From Nocardia sp. BMG51109 (GTDB lineage Bacteria; Actinomycetota; Actinomycetes; Mycobacteriales; Mycobacteriaceae), in contig NZ_JAFQ01000004.1 of NCBI RefSeq assembly GCF_000526215.1, forward strand, positions 5,270,001-5,334,000: a stretch of 64,000 nt of DNA. The letters run 5' to 3'. Positions 1 through 12,533 of this stretch are shown here, piece after piece; within the stretch, counting starts at the first letter, position 1, and each line of letters starts with the position of its first letter. A program made the translations under genes and the position numbers. The notes under the pieces are model-generated. The model did not search any database, was not told where the DNA came from, and saw only the letters and a list, made by a program, of their open reading frames with translations.

Positions 1-1
1 C

Positions 2-2671
2 CCCGGGGCGTCTCCGCCCGTCACCGTGCTCGCCGCACCGGACGACGCCGCAGTGACCGGCTCCGCAGTGACCGGCTCCACTGCGGTCGGCTCCACTGCG
101 GTCGGCTCCACAGTGGCCGGCGGCGGGCCGGAGGACGGCGGGCCGGGCGGCGGGACCGGGGCGGCGGAACACAGCTGCTACCCCGCCCAGCACGCCGCGA
201 TCGTCGCGGCTGCGGCGGAGACCCGGACCGTCGGCACGCGGCTGGTGTGGGTGGTCGGCGACGTCGGCGCGGGCAAGACGACGCTGGCTCGCGCGGCGGC
301 AGCGGATCTCGCCGGTTCGGGCTGGACCGCCGCCTACGCGAACGCGCCCGAGGTCGACGGCGCACCCGCCGCGTGGGTGTGGCGGGAGATTCTGGCGGAG
401 CTCGGCGGGGAGTCGGTGCTGTCGGAGGATCGCACCGGGCCCGTCGACGCGTTCACCGTCGTCCTCGCGGTGGCCAAGCGGTGCCGGGACATCACCGAGC
501 ACGGTCCGCTCGCGATCGTGCTGGACGATATGCACCGTTCGGACGTGGCGAGCCTGCAGGTGCTGCGCCAGCTGGTGAGCTGGCTGCGCCACCAGCCCGT
601 GCTGATCGTCGTGACCGTCCGCGGTCCCGAACCGTCACCGGGGTTGCGCGCCGCCGAGGCGGCACTGGCCGATCGGGTGAGCGAGCGCATCGAACTGGCG
701 GGGCTCGACCTGCCGGGGACGCGGAAGATCGCGCACAGCGCGGGACTCGTCGCACCGGACCGGGAGACCGTGCGGTGGCTGCACCGCCGGACCGGCGGCA
801 ATCCGCTGTTCGTCCGGGAACTGTCGAAACTGATGCTGACCCGGGGCGAGTCGCGGGGGCTGCCGCAGAGCGTCCGGGCCGTACTGGGCGAGCGGATCGA
901 ACGACTTCCCCGGGGCGTGCTGGCCGTGCTGCAGCAGCTCGCGGTGTGGGGCCGGGCGATCGATCTCGACACCCTGATCGGGCTGTCGGGGACCGGTGAC
1001 GTCGCCGACGACATCGACGCCGCGGCCGCCGCCGGTCTGGTGGGATTCGACCCGCACGGCCGGATCGCGCTGGACCACGCGCTGATCCGGGACACCGTGT
1101 ACGACAGCATCCCGCCGCTGCGCCGGCGCCGGATGCATTGGCACGCGGTGGAATTCCTGGAGCGGCGCTGGCTGGAGCGACCGGGCGACGTCGCCGACGT
1201 CGCGGAGCTGGCCTGGCACGCGGCGCGGGGTGCTACGGAGACGACCGCGACGCACGCGCTCGGCTACGTCGTCGCGGTCGCCCGCCGCTGCGATCTCGGC
1301 GGCGCCCGGGCGGATGCCGCCGAACACTGGTATGCCGCGATCACGCTGCACGACCTGGCCGGGCACGGCGCGGATTCGGCCGCCCGCTCCGATCGCGCGG
1401 CCCTGGTGGACGCCCTGTGCGCGCTGACCGGAGCGCTCGCCTACGGCGGCCGCAGCACCGCGGCGCGCGAGGCCCGGCGGCGCGCGGTCGAACTGGCCGA
1501 GAAGCTCGGCGACACCGCGCTGCTCGTCCGGGCGCTCACCTGCTGGCGCCCGCCGGTGATCTGGGGGATCCGGAACTGGCGCGCACCGGAACCGTGCCTG
1601 GTGAGCAAGCTGGAGGCGGCGCTCGCGCAGGTGCGGTCGCCGGCCGAGCGCTCCCGGCTGCTGGTGACGCTGGTCCTGGAGTCGGAGGCGGTCGGCGACG
1701 CCGAACGGGTGCACCGATGGGCGCGCGAGGCGGTCGCCTCGGCGGAGCCGGCCCGGGACGCCGAGCTGTCCTGCGCCGCGCTCAACGCGCTGGCGTACGC
1801 GATCACCGGACCCGCGACGCTGGACGGCTGGTCTCGCGTCGCGGACGACCTGCTGCACGCCGCGCGCGCCGGGCGCCTGCCCGAGTATCAGGCCGTCGGC
1901 CACTACGTGCGATTCCGCGCAGCGTGCCGCGACACGGACCTCCGCGCGGCGAGCAGGCACGCGTCCCGCGCCGTCGAGTACGCGTCCACCGGCCAGGTGC
2001 GGCCGTTGCTGGACATGCTGGTGGCCTTCTCGGCCGTCGTCGAGGTGCTGCGCGGTGATCTCGACGCCGCCGAGGCCGAGTACCGGCGGTTCGACGCGCG
2101 CGTGCGGCAGTCCGGGGCCGCCAACGAGGAGGAGGCGCTGCTCGCCGGCGCGCTGACGGTGGCGTGGGCGCGCGGCGACGTGTCGGGTCTGGTCGGCCGG
2201 ATCGCCGATCTGTATGCCGCCGAACCCGATCTGGTGGCCCAGGTGTATGCGGTGGCGCTGGCCCACGCGGGGGATACCGGCCGGGCCCGGACGGTGTTCC
2301 GGCGGCACGGCACGGTGCGCACGGACTTCTACTGGCCGGTGATGGCGGCATTCCGGGCGCGGGCAGCGGTCGCGCTGGGTGAGGTGGAGGCGGCGCGGGA
2401 ACTGCTGGAAGCGCTGCGGTCCAGTTCGGGAACCGTGGTCGGGCTGGCCGGCGGCACGGCCGTATTCGGTCCGATGGACGCCGTGCTCGCGGAGCTGGCG
2501 GAGTCGATCGGCGACGCCGCGGCCGCCCGCACGTTCCGGGCCCGCGCCACGCGCGTGCTGCGCCGGATCCGGGTCGATCTGGCCGCGATGGATTCGGACC
2601 GGCCGCACCCGCATCCGATCGACGGCACCGACGCGGCCGAGGACGCCGATACGGAACTGGTGTGCCGATAA
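2..2671 (+). CDS. AAA-type ATPase / SARP-like regulator, 5'-partial
   Basis: The frame is open to the left edge, so the N-terminus is probably outside the window; a GTG at 26 is the first possible internal start. Counting from that GTG, residues 10-50 are a Ser/Thr/Gly/Ala linker built from 15-bp DNA repeats. Walker A is GDVGAGKTT (78-86) and Walker B is LAIVLDDMH (162-170). The rest is an Ala/Arg-rich helical region that looks like TPR repeats, ending without a LuxR HTH. The phrase around DGAPAAWVWREIL resembles the ATPase domain of AfsR/BTAD-type regulators, whose winged-helix and BTAD domains would lie upstream. I infer an ATP-binding signal-transduction regulator; no target can be named. 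The linker at the visible N-terminus supports a missing upstream domain. Confidence 0.7.
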   Translation, partial: PGASPPVTVLAAPDDAAVTGSAVTGSTAVGSTAVGSTVAGGGPEDGGPGGGTGAAEHSCYPAQHAAIVAAAAETRTVGTRLVWVVGDVGAGKTTLARAAAADLAGSGWTAAYANAPEVDGAPAAWVWREILAELGGESVLSEDRTGPVDAFTVVLAVAKRCRDITEHGPLAIVLDDMHRSDVASLQVLRQLVSWLRHQPVLIVVTVRGPEPSPGLRAAEAALADRVSERIELAGLDLPGTRKIAHSAGLVAPDRETVRWLHRRTGGNPLFVRELSKLMLTRGESRGLPQSVRAVLGERIERLPRGVLAVLQQLAVWGRAIDLDTLIGLSGTGDVADDIDAAAAAGLVGFDPHGRIALDHALIRDTVYDSIPPLRRRRMHWHAVEFLERRWLERPGDVADVAELAWHAARGATETTATHALGYVVAVARRCDLGGARADAAEHWYAAITLHDLAGHGADSAARSDRAALVDALCALTGALAYGGRSTAAREARRRAVELAEKLGDTALLVRALTCWRPPVIWGIRNWRAPEPCLVSKLEAALAQVRSPAERSRLLVTLVLESEAVGDAERVHRWAREAVASAEPARDAELSCAALNALAYAITGPATLDGWSRVADDLLHAARAGRLPEYQAVGHYVRFRAACRDTDLRAASRHASRAVEYASTGQVRPLLDMLVAFSAVVEVLRGDLDAAEAEYRRFDARVRQSGAANEEEALLAGALTVAWARGDVSGLVGRIADLYAAEPDLVAQVYAVALAHAGDTGRARTVFRRHGTVRTDFYWPVMAAFRARAAVALGEVEAARELLEALRSSSGTVVGLAGGTAVFGPMDAVLAELAESIGDAAAARTFRARATRVLRRIRVDLAAMDSDRPHPHPIDGTDAAEDADTELVCR
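50..124 (+). repeat. five tandem 15-bp units inside the ATPase gene
   Basis: Units start at 50, 65, 80, 95 and 110. Units 1 and 2 are identical, units 3 and 4 are identical, and unit 5 is degenerate. The period is a multiple of three, so the repeats encode a five-residue linker motif of the form (A/T)-V-(T/G)-G-S. Confidence 0.85.
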
Positions 2672-3157
2672 CTCGTCGCGCGGAGGTTTCGCGAGCTTTC
2701 CCGGCGTCGATTCCCCGGAATGGCGCGGCCGACGCGGGCCGGAGGATATTCGGACATTGATCGGTGATTTCCGGCGAACTACCAGCATCGGCGGAGACCG
2801 CGCAATTGTGAACCCTCACCAGCGGTCCCGGTGCGTCCGGGCCGTTGCACCGGGAAGGAGTGCGCGAGCGGAATATGGTGTTGTGACGAAAATCCCAGTG
2901 GCACAATACCGTTCGGTCGGTGTCACGGATCGCCCGGAACCGTCGGCGATCCGGAATCAGCGCTGGTGGTGCGGGTCGTTTCCGGCATCCGGCGCGCGAA
3001 TGTGTGCCGCGCGTTACCCGGCACGAAAGTGTGATGTGTTGCGATTTCGGATTTTTCCGACCGTTCAGCGGTTATGGTCTAGCGCAGTTGCCGCGCGGAG
3101 CCCGCACTCGTGGGCGAAACGCGCCGGCATCCGACAAGTTGCACGTTTGGAGGAGAG
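2672..3157. other. 486-bp intergenic region upstream of the stress-protein gene
   Basis: No ORF here has convincing start signals. The region is less GC-rich than its neighbours. A TATGGT hexamer at 3073-3078 could be the -10 element for the downstream gene, but no well-spaced -35 was found. I saw no DosR-type box. Confidence 0.4.
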
Positions 3158-3610
3158 ATGACCGCCTACCGATCCATTGTCGTCGGTACCGATGGCTCGG
3201 ACTCGTCGTATGTCGCCGTCGACAAGGCCGCCGCATTGGCGGGGGACGCGCAGGCCACCCTGTACATCGCCTGTGCCTTCTACCCGACCGACGACCGGGA
3301 CGTCGCCGCCGCGGCCGACGTGCTCAAGGACGAGGCATATCAGGTGCGCGGCTCGGCGCCCACCAACGAGATCCTGCGCACCGCCCGGGACCGGGCCACC
3401 GCGGCCGGCGCCGCCAACATCGTCGAGAAGTCGATCGTCGGCGAGCCCGTCGAATCGCTGCTGACGCTGGTGAAGGAGGTGGAGGCCGATCTGCTGGTGG
3501 TCGGCAACCGCGGCCTGAACACCCTGACCGGCCGGCTGCTCGGCTCGGTGCCCTCGGACGTCGCCCGCAAGTCCCGTACCGACGTGCTGATCGTGCACAC
3601 CGTGCGCTGA
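3158..3610 (+). CDS. universal stress protein (UspA fold, Rv1636-like)
   Basis: A 150-residue single-domain Usp protein. The start is fixed by GGAGGAGAG immediately before ATG 3158; an upstream in-frame GTG at 3110 has no such site. It opens with IVVGTDGS and carries the nucleotide-binding signature G-x2-G-x9-G-S (GNRG...GS) near residues 125-140, so it should bind an adenine nucleotide. By sequence and by position near uvrA it looks like the counterpart of M. tuberculosis Rv1636, a Usp reported to bind cAMP; that property is transferred by homology. It is monocistronic, with a strong bidirectional terminator 20 bp after the stop separating it from the convergent helicase gene. Confidence 0.93.
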   Translation: MTAYRSIVVGTDGSDSSYVAVDKAAALAGDAQATLYIACAFYPTDDRDVAAAADVLKDEAYQVRGSAPTNEILRTARDRATAAGAANIVEKSIVGEPVESLLTLVKEVEADLLVVGNRGLNTLTGRLLGSVPSDVARKSRTDVLIVHTVR

Positions 3611-3629
3611 GCGTCCGGACGCCACGCAC

Positions 3630-3666
3630 GCGGCCGTGAACGGGCCTTCCACCCGTTCACGGCCGC
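3630..3666. terminator. bidirectional intrinsic terminator
   Basis: A perfect 15-bp stem (3630-3644 with 3652-3666) and a 7-nt loop between two convergent genes. There is no clear T-run, as is usual in actinobacteria. Confidence 0.85.
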
Positions 3667-3679
3667 TTCGGGTTTCGCG

Positions 3680-6016
3680 TCAGTCGGCCGCCTTCAGCCG
3701 GCTCAGCACGTCGGGGAGGGCGCCGGTGTGCACCACCGACAACCGCTGGGTGGCGCGGGTGAGCGCGACGTAGAGATCGTTCAGTCCGCGCGGGGATTCG
3801 TCCAGCACGGCCTGCGGCTCCACCAGGACGACCGCGTCGAATTCCAGGCCCTTCACCTCCGACACCGTCAGCACCCGCACGGAATCTCCTGCCAGGCCCA
3901 GGTAGTCGCCGACCCGGTCGTGCGGCACCAGCACCGCGGTGATGCCCGGGCGACCGGCCTCCTCGCCCACCAGCCTGGTCACCGTCGCCACCGCGTCGTC
4001 CGCGCCCACCCGGAACGCCTCCGGCGAACTCCCCGAATCGCGCACCGACCGCGGCGCCGCGGCGTCCGGATCGATCGCGGCGAGGACGTCGGCGGCCACC
4101 GCCATGATCTCCGCCGGGGTGCGGTAGTTCACGGTCAGCTCGGTCAGCTTCCACCGTTGGGCCACATACGGTTCCAGCATCCGCCGCCACGACGAGGCGC
4201 CGGCCGGATCGCCGGTCTGCGCGACATCGCCGACGACGGTGACCCAGCGATTCGGGATGCGCCGCATGACCATTCGCCACGCCATCTCCGAAAGTTCCTG
4301 CGCCTCATCGACGATCACGTGCCCGTAGGTCCAGGTGCGGTCGCCGGCGGCGCGTTCGGCGGTGGTCTGGCGGGTGCCGACGTTCTGGCGTTCGGCGAGC
4401 TGGCTCGCGTCGATCAGGTCGTAGGCCATCAGGATCTCCGGGTCCAGGTCGTCCTCGAGATCCTGCGGCGCCGAACCGGTCAGGATGTCGAGCGCGTCCT
4501 GCGCCTCGGCCAGCTGGGCGCGCCAGCGGCGGCGGGCCCGCTCCCGTTCCTCCGCGTCGTCGACGCCGAGCAGTTCGGCCAGTTCGTCCAGCAGCGGTGC
4601 GTCGGCGGCGCTGAACTCGTGCGCGCCGCCGGGCCGGTGCAGCTCCTCGCGATCCTCCGGGGCGAGGTCGCCGGCGGCGCGGGCCAGCCGGCCGGGATCG
4701 GCCCACAGCTCGGCCAGGACCTCCTGCGGGGTCAGAATGGGCCACAGCGCGGCGATCTCGCGCTGGATGTCGGCGTCGGCGCGCATCTCGTCGCGGATCT
4801 CGGTGAGATCGGCCTGGCTCAGCAGATTCCGGCTCCGGTCGGTGCGCTGCCCGTTCTCCTCGGCGACCGGGTCGCGGCCCAGGATCTGGGCCAGCTGATC
4901 GGTGAGCGCGTCCACCACGGATGCGGCGAACAGGGGCCGCGCCAGGTTGTGCGGGCGGCGGGAGGACCGGGCGCGGCCGCGGGCCTTGGTGACGATCTTG
5001 CGGTCCAGCACGAGTTCGTTGCCGTCGAAGCTCAGCCGGATCGGCTCGCGCGGTACCTGCTGCCGGTCGCGCACGGCTTGCTTGAGCACGTCCAGGATGG
5101 CCGTCGAACCCTTCAGCTCCCCGGCCCGCAGCGAATCCTCCCGCGTGGCATGCACTCCCGGATACAGATCGCCGATCGTGGACAGCAGCACGCCGGTCTC
5201 GCCCAGCGACGGGAGCACCTGGCCGATGTAGTCGAGGAAGGTCGTGTTCGGGCCGATGATCAGCACGCCGGCCCGGTCCAGCTGCTGGCGGTAGGTGTAG
5301 AGCAGGTAGGCCGCGCGGTGCAGCGCCACGGCCGTCTTGCCGGTGCCCGGGCCGCCCTGCACCACCAGCACGCTCTTGTGCTCGGAGCGGATGATGGCAT
5401 CCTGCTCGCTCTGGATGGTCTCGACGATATCGGTCATATGCCCGGTGCGGGCGGCGTTGAGGGCCGCCAGCAGCGCGCTCTCGCTGCCCACGCCGGCGTC
5501 GTCGGACTCGATGGCGCCGGCCTGCCGCGCGGTCTCCAGATCGAGGAACTCGTCGGTGATCTTGGTGACCGCGCGGTTGCGCGAGCGGATGTGCCGCCGC
5601 CGCGTCACCCCGTCCGGCTGGGCGGTGGTGGCCAGGTAGAACGGCCGCGCCAGCGGGGCCCGCCAGTCCAGCAGCAGGGTGGCGTAGTCGTCGTCCTCGT
5701 CCAGGATCCCCAGGCGGCCGATGTAGCGGCTCTCGTCGGTGTCGTTCTGGGATAGGTCTATTCGCCCGAAGCACAGGCCGTGCTCGGCGGCGTCGTACTT
5801 GGCCAGATCCTCGGAATAGAGCTGGGTGAACGATTCGCGCTCGCTGCGCGCCTGCGGGGTGCCGCCGGTCTCCAGCAGCACCGTTTTCAGGCGGCGCTGG
5901 GCGTACTCGCGCATGGCGTCCAGGCGCTGATACAGCAGCGTCAGATGGTCCTGTTCGCGGTCGAGTTCGGCGGCGTGGTCGGTTGCCGGGCGATCGTCGG
6001 TGCGGCGGTCGGGCAA
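3680..6016 (-). CDS. HelD-family superfamily 1 helicase (RNA polymerase-associated)
   Basis: A 778-residue UvrD/Rep-like ATPase of the HelD type. An acidic, coiled N-terminal segment (about 15-80) precedes Walker A GGPGTGKT (221-228), DEAQ (570-573), VGDVAQTGDPAG (595-606) and ALTRAT (751-756, motif VI). A long insert lies between motifs Ia and II, as in HelD. Family members bind core RNA polymerase, clear it from nucleic acid and recycle it; some actinobacterial relatives (HelR) give rifampicin tolerance. I cannot separate HelD from HelR here, and I saw no rifamycin-associated element upstream. The start is TTG, preceded by AAGGAG at 8-nt spacing. It is monocistronic. Confidence 0.92.
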   Translation of the reverse strand: MPDRRTDDRPATDHAAELDREQDHLTLLYQRLDAMREYAQRRLKTVLLETGGTPQARSERESFTQLYSEDLAKYDAAEHGLCFGRIDLSQNDTDESRYIGRLGILDEDDDYATLLLDWRAPLARPFYLATTAQPDGVTRRRHIRSRNRAVTKITDEFLDLETARQAGAIESDDAGVGSESALLAALNAARTGHMTDIVETIQSEQDAIIRSEHKSVLVVQGGPGTGKTAVALHRAAYLLYTYRQQLDRAGVLIIGPNTTFLDYIGQVLPSLGETGVLLSTIGDLYPGVHATREDSLRAGELKGSTAILDVLKQAVRDRQQVPREPIRLSFDGNELVLDRKIVTKARGRARSSRRPHNLARPLFAASVVDALTDQLAQILGRDPVAEENGQRTDRSRNLLSQADLTEIRDEMRADADIQREIAALWPILTPQEVLAELWADPGRLARAAGDLAPEDREELHRPGGAHEFSAADAPLLDELAELLGVDDAEERERARRRWRAQLAEAQDALDILTGSAPQDLEDDLDPEILMAYDLIDASQLAERQNVGTRQTTAERAAGDRTWTYGHVIVDEAQELSEMAWRMVMRRIPNRWVTVVGDVAQTGDPAGASSWRRMLEPYVAQRWKLTELTVNYRTPAEIMAVAADVLAAIDPDAAAPRSVRDSGSSPEAFRVGADDAVATVTRLVGEEAGRPGITAVLVPHDRVGDYLGLAGDSVRVLTVSEVKGLEFDAVVLVEPQAVLDESPRGLNDLYVALTRATQRLSVVHTGALPDVLSRLKAAD

Positions 6017-6150
6017 GACGTCAACTCCTTGTCACCACGGTCGGCCGCGCACGGGCCGCACGAAGGGAAAACCGAGTCGTCGAGTCTAGTTCGGGTTCGA
6101 CCGGCTCGCCGTAATCCCAGGTGAGACACCGGACACCCGGGACGCCCGGA

Positions 6151-7542
6151 TCAGGATGCGTGGGTATTGTTCGGCCGCCCGAAGCCGTTGCCCTCGCGGT
6201 GGCCGCCCGGCTTCGCGCGGTACATCGCCAGATCGGCATCGTGCAGGACCACCTCCGGGGTCCGGGTGTCGCCGGGGTGCAGCGGCGTGATCCCGATCGA
6301 GGCGTCGACGTGGATGCGGTGGCCGCGGGCGATGATGGGTTCGGCCATGCTCTGGCGCAGCCGGGCCACCAGGGTGTCGAGGTCGGCCGGCCGGGTGTGG
6401 CCGGACAGCAGCACCAGGAACTCGTCGCCGCCGAGCCGGCCCACCACGTCGTCGTCGCGCAGGCTGCGCTGCAGGCGCTGCGCCACGATCTGCAGCACGG
6501 TGTCGCCGATGGCGTGGCCCAGCGTGTCGTTGATGGCCTTGAACCCGTCCAGATCGATGAACAGCACCGTCGACACCGGCTGCTCCTCGCTGGTGCCCAG
6601 GGCGGCCGCCAGCCGGGCCAGCACCAGCGACCGGTTCGCCAGTCCCGTCAGCGGGTCGTGCGTGGCCTGATACTCCAATTGCCTTCGGCTGGCCCGGAAT
6701 TCGGTGATGTCGTTGAACGACGAGACGGCCGGGGAGGCGGGATCGCCCGGATTGAGCAGCCGGCTCGACCCCGACAGCCAGCGGCGCTGACCGTCGGACC
6801 GGTCCACGCCGAACACGTAGCGGGTGATGGTCTCGCCCGTGGCCAGGGTGCGCGCGACCGGATGCCGGATCGGTGGCAGCGGCTGGGCGTTGGCGTCCAG
6901 CAGCGTCAGCGGCAGCGCGTCGATGCGGGTGCCGACCAGATCGTCGCCGTCGTGGCCGAAGATCCGCTTGGCGGCGGGATTGACCGATTCGATCCGGCCG
7001 TCCCGATCGATCACCACCACGCCCTCCTCCAGCTGCGACACCACGGTGGTGAAGTGCTGTTCGGCGCGGCGCTGGGCGGCCTCGGCCCGGCGCTGGGCGG
7101 TGAGGTCGTGGATGACGACCTGGTAGGCGAGGTGGTCCTGCCAGGCGGTGAGCACCGAGACCGTCTCGACGTCGACGGTCTTCTCGTCGAGGCGGATCAG
7201 GGTCATCTCGGCCGGATCGGAGGCGTCGCCGGTGGACTCCAGCCGGCCGATCCGCTCCAGCATGGCGGGCACCGACCGCGCGTCGACGAAGTCGGTCACC
7301 GGCCGGCCGATGACCTGATCGGCGGTCTCGGCAGCGAGTAGCCTTACTATTGCTGGATTGGCAAAAACGATGATGCCGCGCTCATGGACCACTACCCCGT
7401 CGGGGCTGTGCTCGACCAGGGTCCGGTACCGCTGGGCAAGCTGTTCGGCATCGACCCGGACGTCCCGGTCGTTACCCGCCTCCACCACACGTACCCCCTG
7501 ATCATCGGTGACCTTTGACAATGGCACATGGGATCTTCCCAA
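6151..7542 (-). CDS. PAS-PAS-GGDEF diguanylate cyclase
   Basis: A soluble protein of about 463 residues with PAS domains at about 35-150 and 160-285, then a GGDEF domain at 290-450. The catalytic motif is intact (GGDEF 371-375), and the inhibitory I-site RDDD sits exactly five residues upstream (362-365), so the enzyme should make c-di-GMP and be product-inhibited. No EAL domain and no membrane segment are present. The furthest start is TTG at 7542, but no ribosome site precedes it. A GTG at 7527, behind a weak purine run, is also possible, so the first few residues are uncertain. The sensed signal is unknown. Confidence 0.9.
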   Translation of the reverse strand: MGRSHVPLSKVTDDQGVRVVEAGNDRDVRVDAEQLAQRYRTLVEHSPDGVVVHERGIIVFANPAIVRLLAAETADQVIGRPVTDFVDARSVPAMLERIGRLESTGDASDPAEMTLIRLDEKTVDVETVSVLTAWQDHLAYQVVIHDLTAQRRAEAAQRRAEQHFTTVVSQLEEGVVVIDRDGRIESVNPAAKRIFGHDGDDLVGTRIDALPLTLLDANAQPLPPIRHPVARTLATGETITRYVFGVDRSDGQRRWLSGSSRLLNPGDPASPAVSSFNDITEFRASRRQLEYQATHDPLTGLANRSLVLARLAAALGTSEEQPVSTVLFIDLDGFKAINDTLGHAIGDTVLQIVAQRLQRSLRDDDVVGRLGGDEFLVLLSGHTRPADLDTLVARLRQSMAEPIIARGHRIHVDASIGITPLHPGDTRTPEVVLHDADLAMYRAKPGGHREGNGFGRPNNTHAS

Positions 7543-7695
7543 TCGGCGTGTACGAGATCACAGCGCCGACGGTATTCCGTCATCGCATTCCGGGCACGTC
7601 ATCCGGTCCCGATCGGCGATCATTACTGCTACGGGTTTGCTCAGCGATGGCACAGTGTTCGCTATCCGGCCCGGGACCGGTGAAGGAGCTATGCG

Positions 7696-8886
7696 ATGCC
7701 AGGCACCACCACTCCGCGGCCCGCGGAACAATATCAAGATCATATGACGATAGCCGGGATCGGAGTCGTCAGTGGGTACGGCTGGGGGCGCGAGGCGCTC
7801 TGGCACGGCCTGCTGAGCGGCAAGTCCGCGGCCCGGCTGTATCCAGGGTACGGCCCCGAGCGCGACGAGTACGCCTGGGTTGCCCGATTACCCGACGGCG
7901 GTGATCCGGCGATCAGCCCCAGCCGCTACGGCCGGGCGGTGCACGAGTCGGCGCGCGAGGCGATCGCCGACGCCACCGGGCGCGGCTGGCGGCCCGGGCG
8001 CACCGTCGGCCTGCTGCACGCCATCGTGCTCGGCGACGTCTACGAGTGGCGCGACTTCTACACCGTCGACCAGGGCCACCGCAGATCCCGCGACTACCTC
8101 CGACTATTACCGTCCACGCCGATCTCGGTCGTGATGCAGGAGTTCGGGTTCCACGGCCCGTCGATGAACGTGTCGGCGGCGTGCAGTTCGGCCAATGTCG
8201 CCCTGATCACCGCGAAGCTGTGGCTGGACCAGGGCTTCGCCGACGATGTGATCTGTGTGACCACCGACCTGTCGGGCAGTCCCGAGATGGTCGAGCATTT
8301 CGTGCGGATGGGCGCGGCGGTGTCGGATACCGAGCCGCTGGAGGCGTGCCGTCCGTTCCAGGAGGGGAGCCGGGGCTTCGGCTTCGGCGAGGCGTCGGTG
8401 GCGTTCGTGGCGACCCGGGCCGCCGACCGGCCCTATGTCCGGGTGCTGGGCGGGGCCATGACCAACGATGCGCACCACGTCGTCTCGGTCGAGCCGAGTC
8501 TGGCTCAGATCTACGAATGTGCCCGTCGCGCACTCGATTTCGCCGATGTGCGGCCGGCCGAGGTGACCTATTACAACGCGCACGGGCCCGGCACCGAGCA
8601 GTGCGCCGTCGCGGAGACGGCGCTGCTGCGGGAGGTGTTCGCCGATGGCCCGCTGATCTATTCGATCAAGCCGATGACGGGGCACTGCATGGGGGCGGCC
8701 GCCGGGGTCGAGGTGGCCGCGGCGGCCCTCGGCTACGAGCGCGGCGTGGTGCCGGCCCCGCCGATCGTCGCGACCGCGCATCCGCGGCTGCTGGACGGCC
8801 CGGCCCCGTTCGCGGGCGGCGTCACGGTGAAGACGTCGCTCGGTATGGGCGGGCACAATTCGGTGCTCGTGCTCGGTCCCGCCTGA
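7696..8886 (+). CDS. stand-alone beta-ketoacyl synthase-like protein
   Basis: A 396-residue thiolase-fold condensing enzyme. The triad is intact: Cys163 in AACSS, His296 in NAHGPGT and His330 in KPMTGH, with the supporting Lys325. The usual NAHGTST motif reads NAHGPGT. AAGGAG at 7683-7688 supports ATG 7696, although ATG 7744 lies at the edge of the conserved fold. No ACP, ketoreductase or acyltransferase lies nearby, so it is an orphan synthase rather than part of a visible PKS or FAS II cluster. Size and motifs suit FabF/KAS or a type II PKS KS-alpha. Its substrate cannot be told from the sequence. Confidence 0.85.
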   Translation: MPGTTTPRPAEQYQDHMTIAGIGVVSGYGWGREALWHGLLSGKSAARLYPGYGPERDEYAWVARLPDGGDPAISPSRYGRAVHESAREAIADATGRGWRPGRTVGLLHAIVLGDVYEWRDFYTVDQGHRRSRDYLRLLPSTPISVVMQEFGFHGPSMNVSAACSSANVALITAKLWLDQGFADDVICVTTDLSGSPEMVEHFVRMGAAVSDTEPLEACRPFQEGSRGFGFGEASVAFVATRAADRPYVRVLGGAMTNDAHHVVSVEPSLAQIYECARRALDFADVRPAEVTYYNAHGPGTEQCAVAETALLREVFADGPLIYSIKPMTGHCMGAAAGVEVAAAALGYERGVVPAPPIVATAHPRLLDGPAPFAGGVTVKTSLGMGGHNSVLVLGPA

Positions 8887-9143
8887 GCCGCCGGCTGTCG
8901 TGTCCGGCCACGCACACCGGCCGTGCGCGGAGGGCGGCGACACGTAGTCTGGTTGGGTGCGGTCGGCCGACGGTACCGCCGGTGACCGCCGAAATCCCTG
9001 GTCCGGCGCCTCGCGTCCGCTTCGCTGCCAACTTGTCGGTGGGTGTGCTTAGCATGACGACGAGGGGCGGCGCCCGAGCCGCGGCGCTCGGGCGAGGATC
9101 CCCAAACAATTGGACGCTGAATACGATCGAGAAGGGACGGCCG

Positions 9144-12182
<3,039 letters not shown>

Positions 12183-12533
12183 GGGCGCGCCGGACCGTGC
12201 GCTGCGGTCGGCGGCTCCGTGCGGCAGGGTGATCCGGATCGGCCATACCCGAACGGATCTCGCGCGCCATCGACGCCGACAGCCGGGTGCAGACCGTCGC
12301 CGAGGGCGATTCCACCGAACTGCTCGAGGTGCGGCGCCCTGGACGAGCGGGCGATGCCGACCCTGTTCTGCGCCTGCACATTCGCGGCGCGGCTCTGATC
12401 TCGGCCGCCCACGATCGCGCAGTTCCGGCGCTCGCCAGGGGTCGGAAGCGTGACAGGTGACCGCGAGCAGCGGATCTGCGGCCGGCGATCCGTCGCTCCA
12501 CGACAGATACCGGCAGGGCGTACCCGCGGCGGC
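12183..12533. other. 351-bp intergenic region after uvrA, possible gene remnant
   Basis: No complete gene is seen. On the plus strand, about 12245-12450, one frame reads like ordinary protein (ERISRAIDADSRVQ...) and then loses composition, with no start or ribosome site. It may be the remains of a gene; the family is not recognised. Confidence 0.3.

Noticed and set aside
2672..3157. DosR box before the universal stress protein
   Set aside because: No match to the GGGACT-type palindrome; the gene resembles Rv1636, which to my knowledge is not a classical dormancy-regulon Usp.
6017..6120. Rifamycin-associated element before the HelD-type gene
   Set aside because: No inverted repeat of that type could be found in the upstream sequence.
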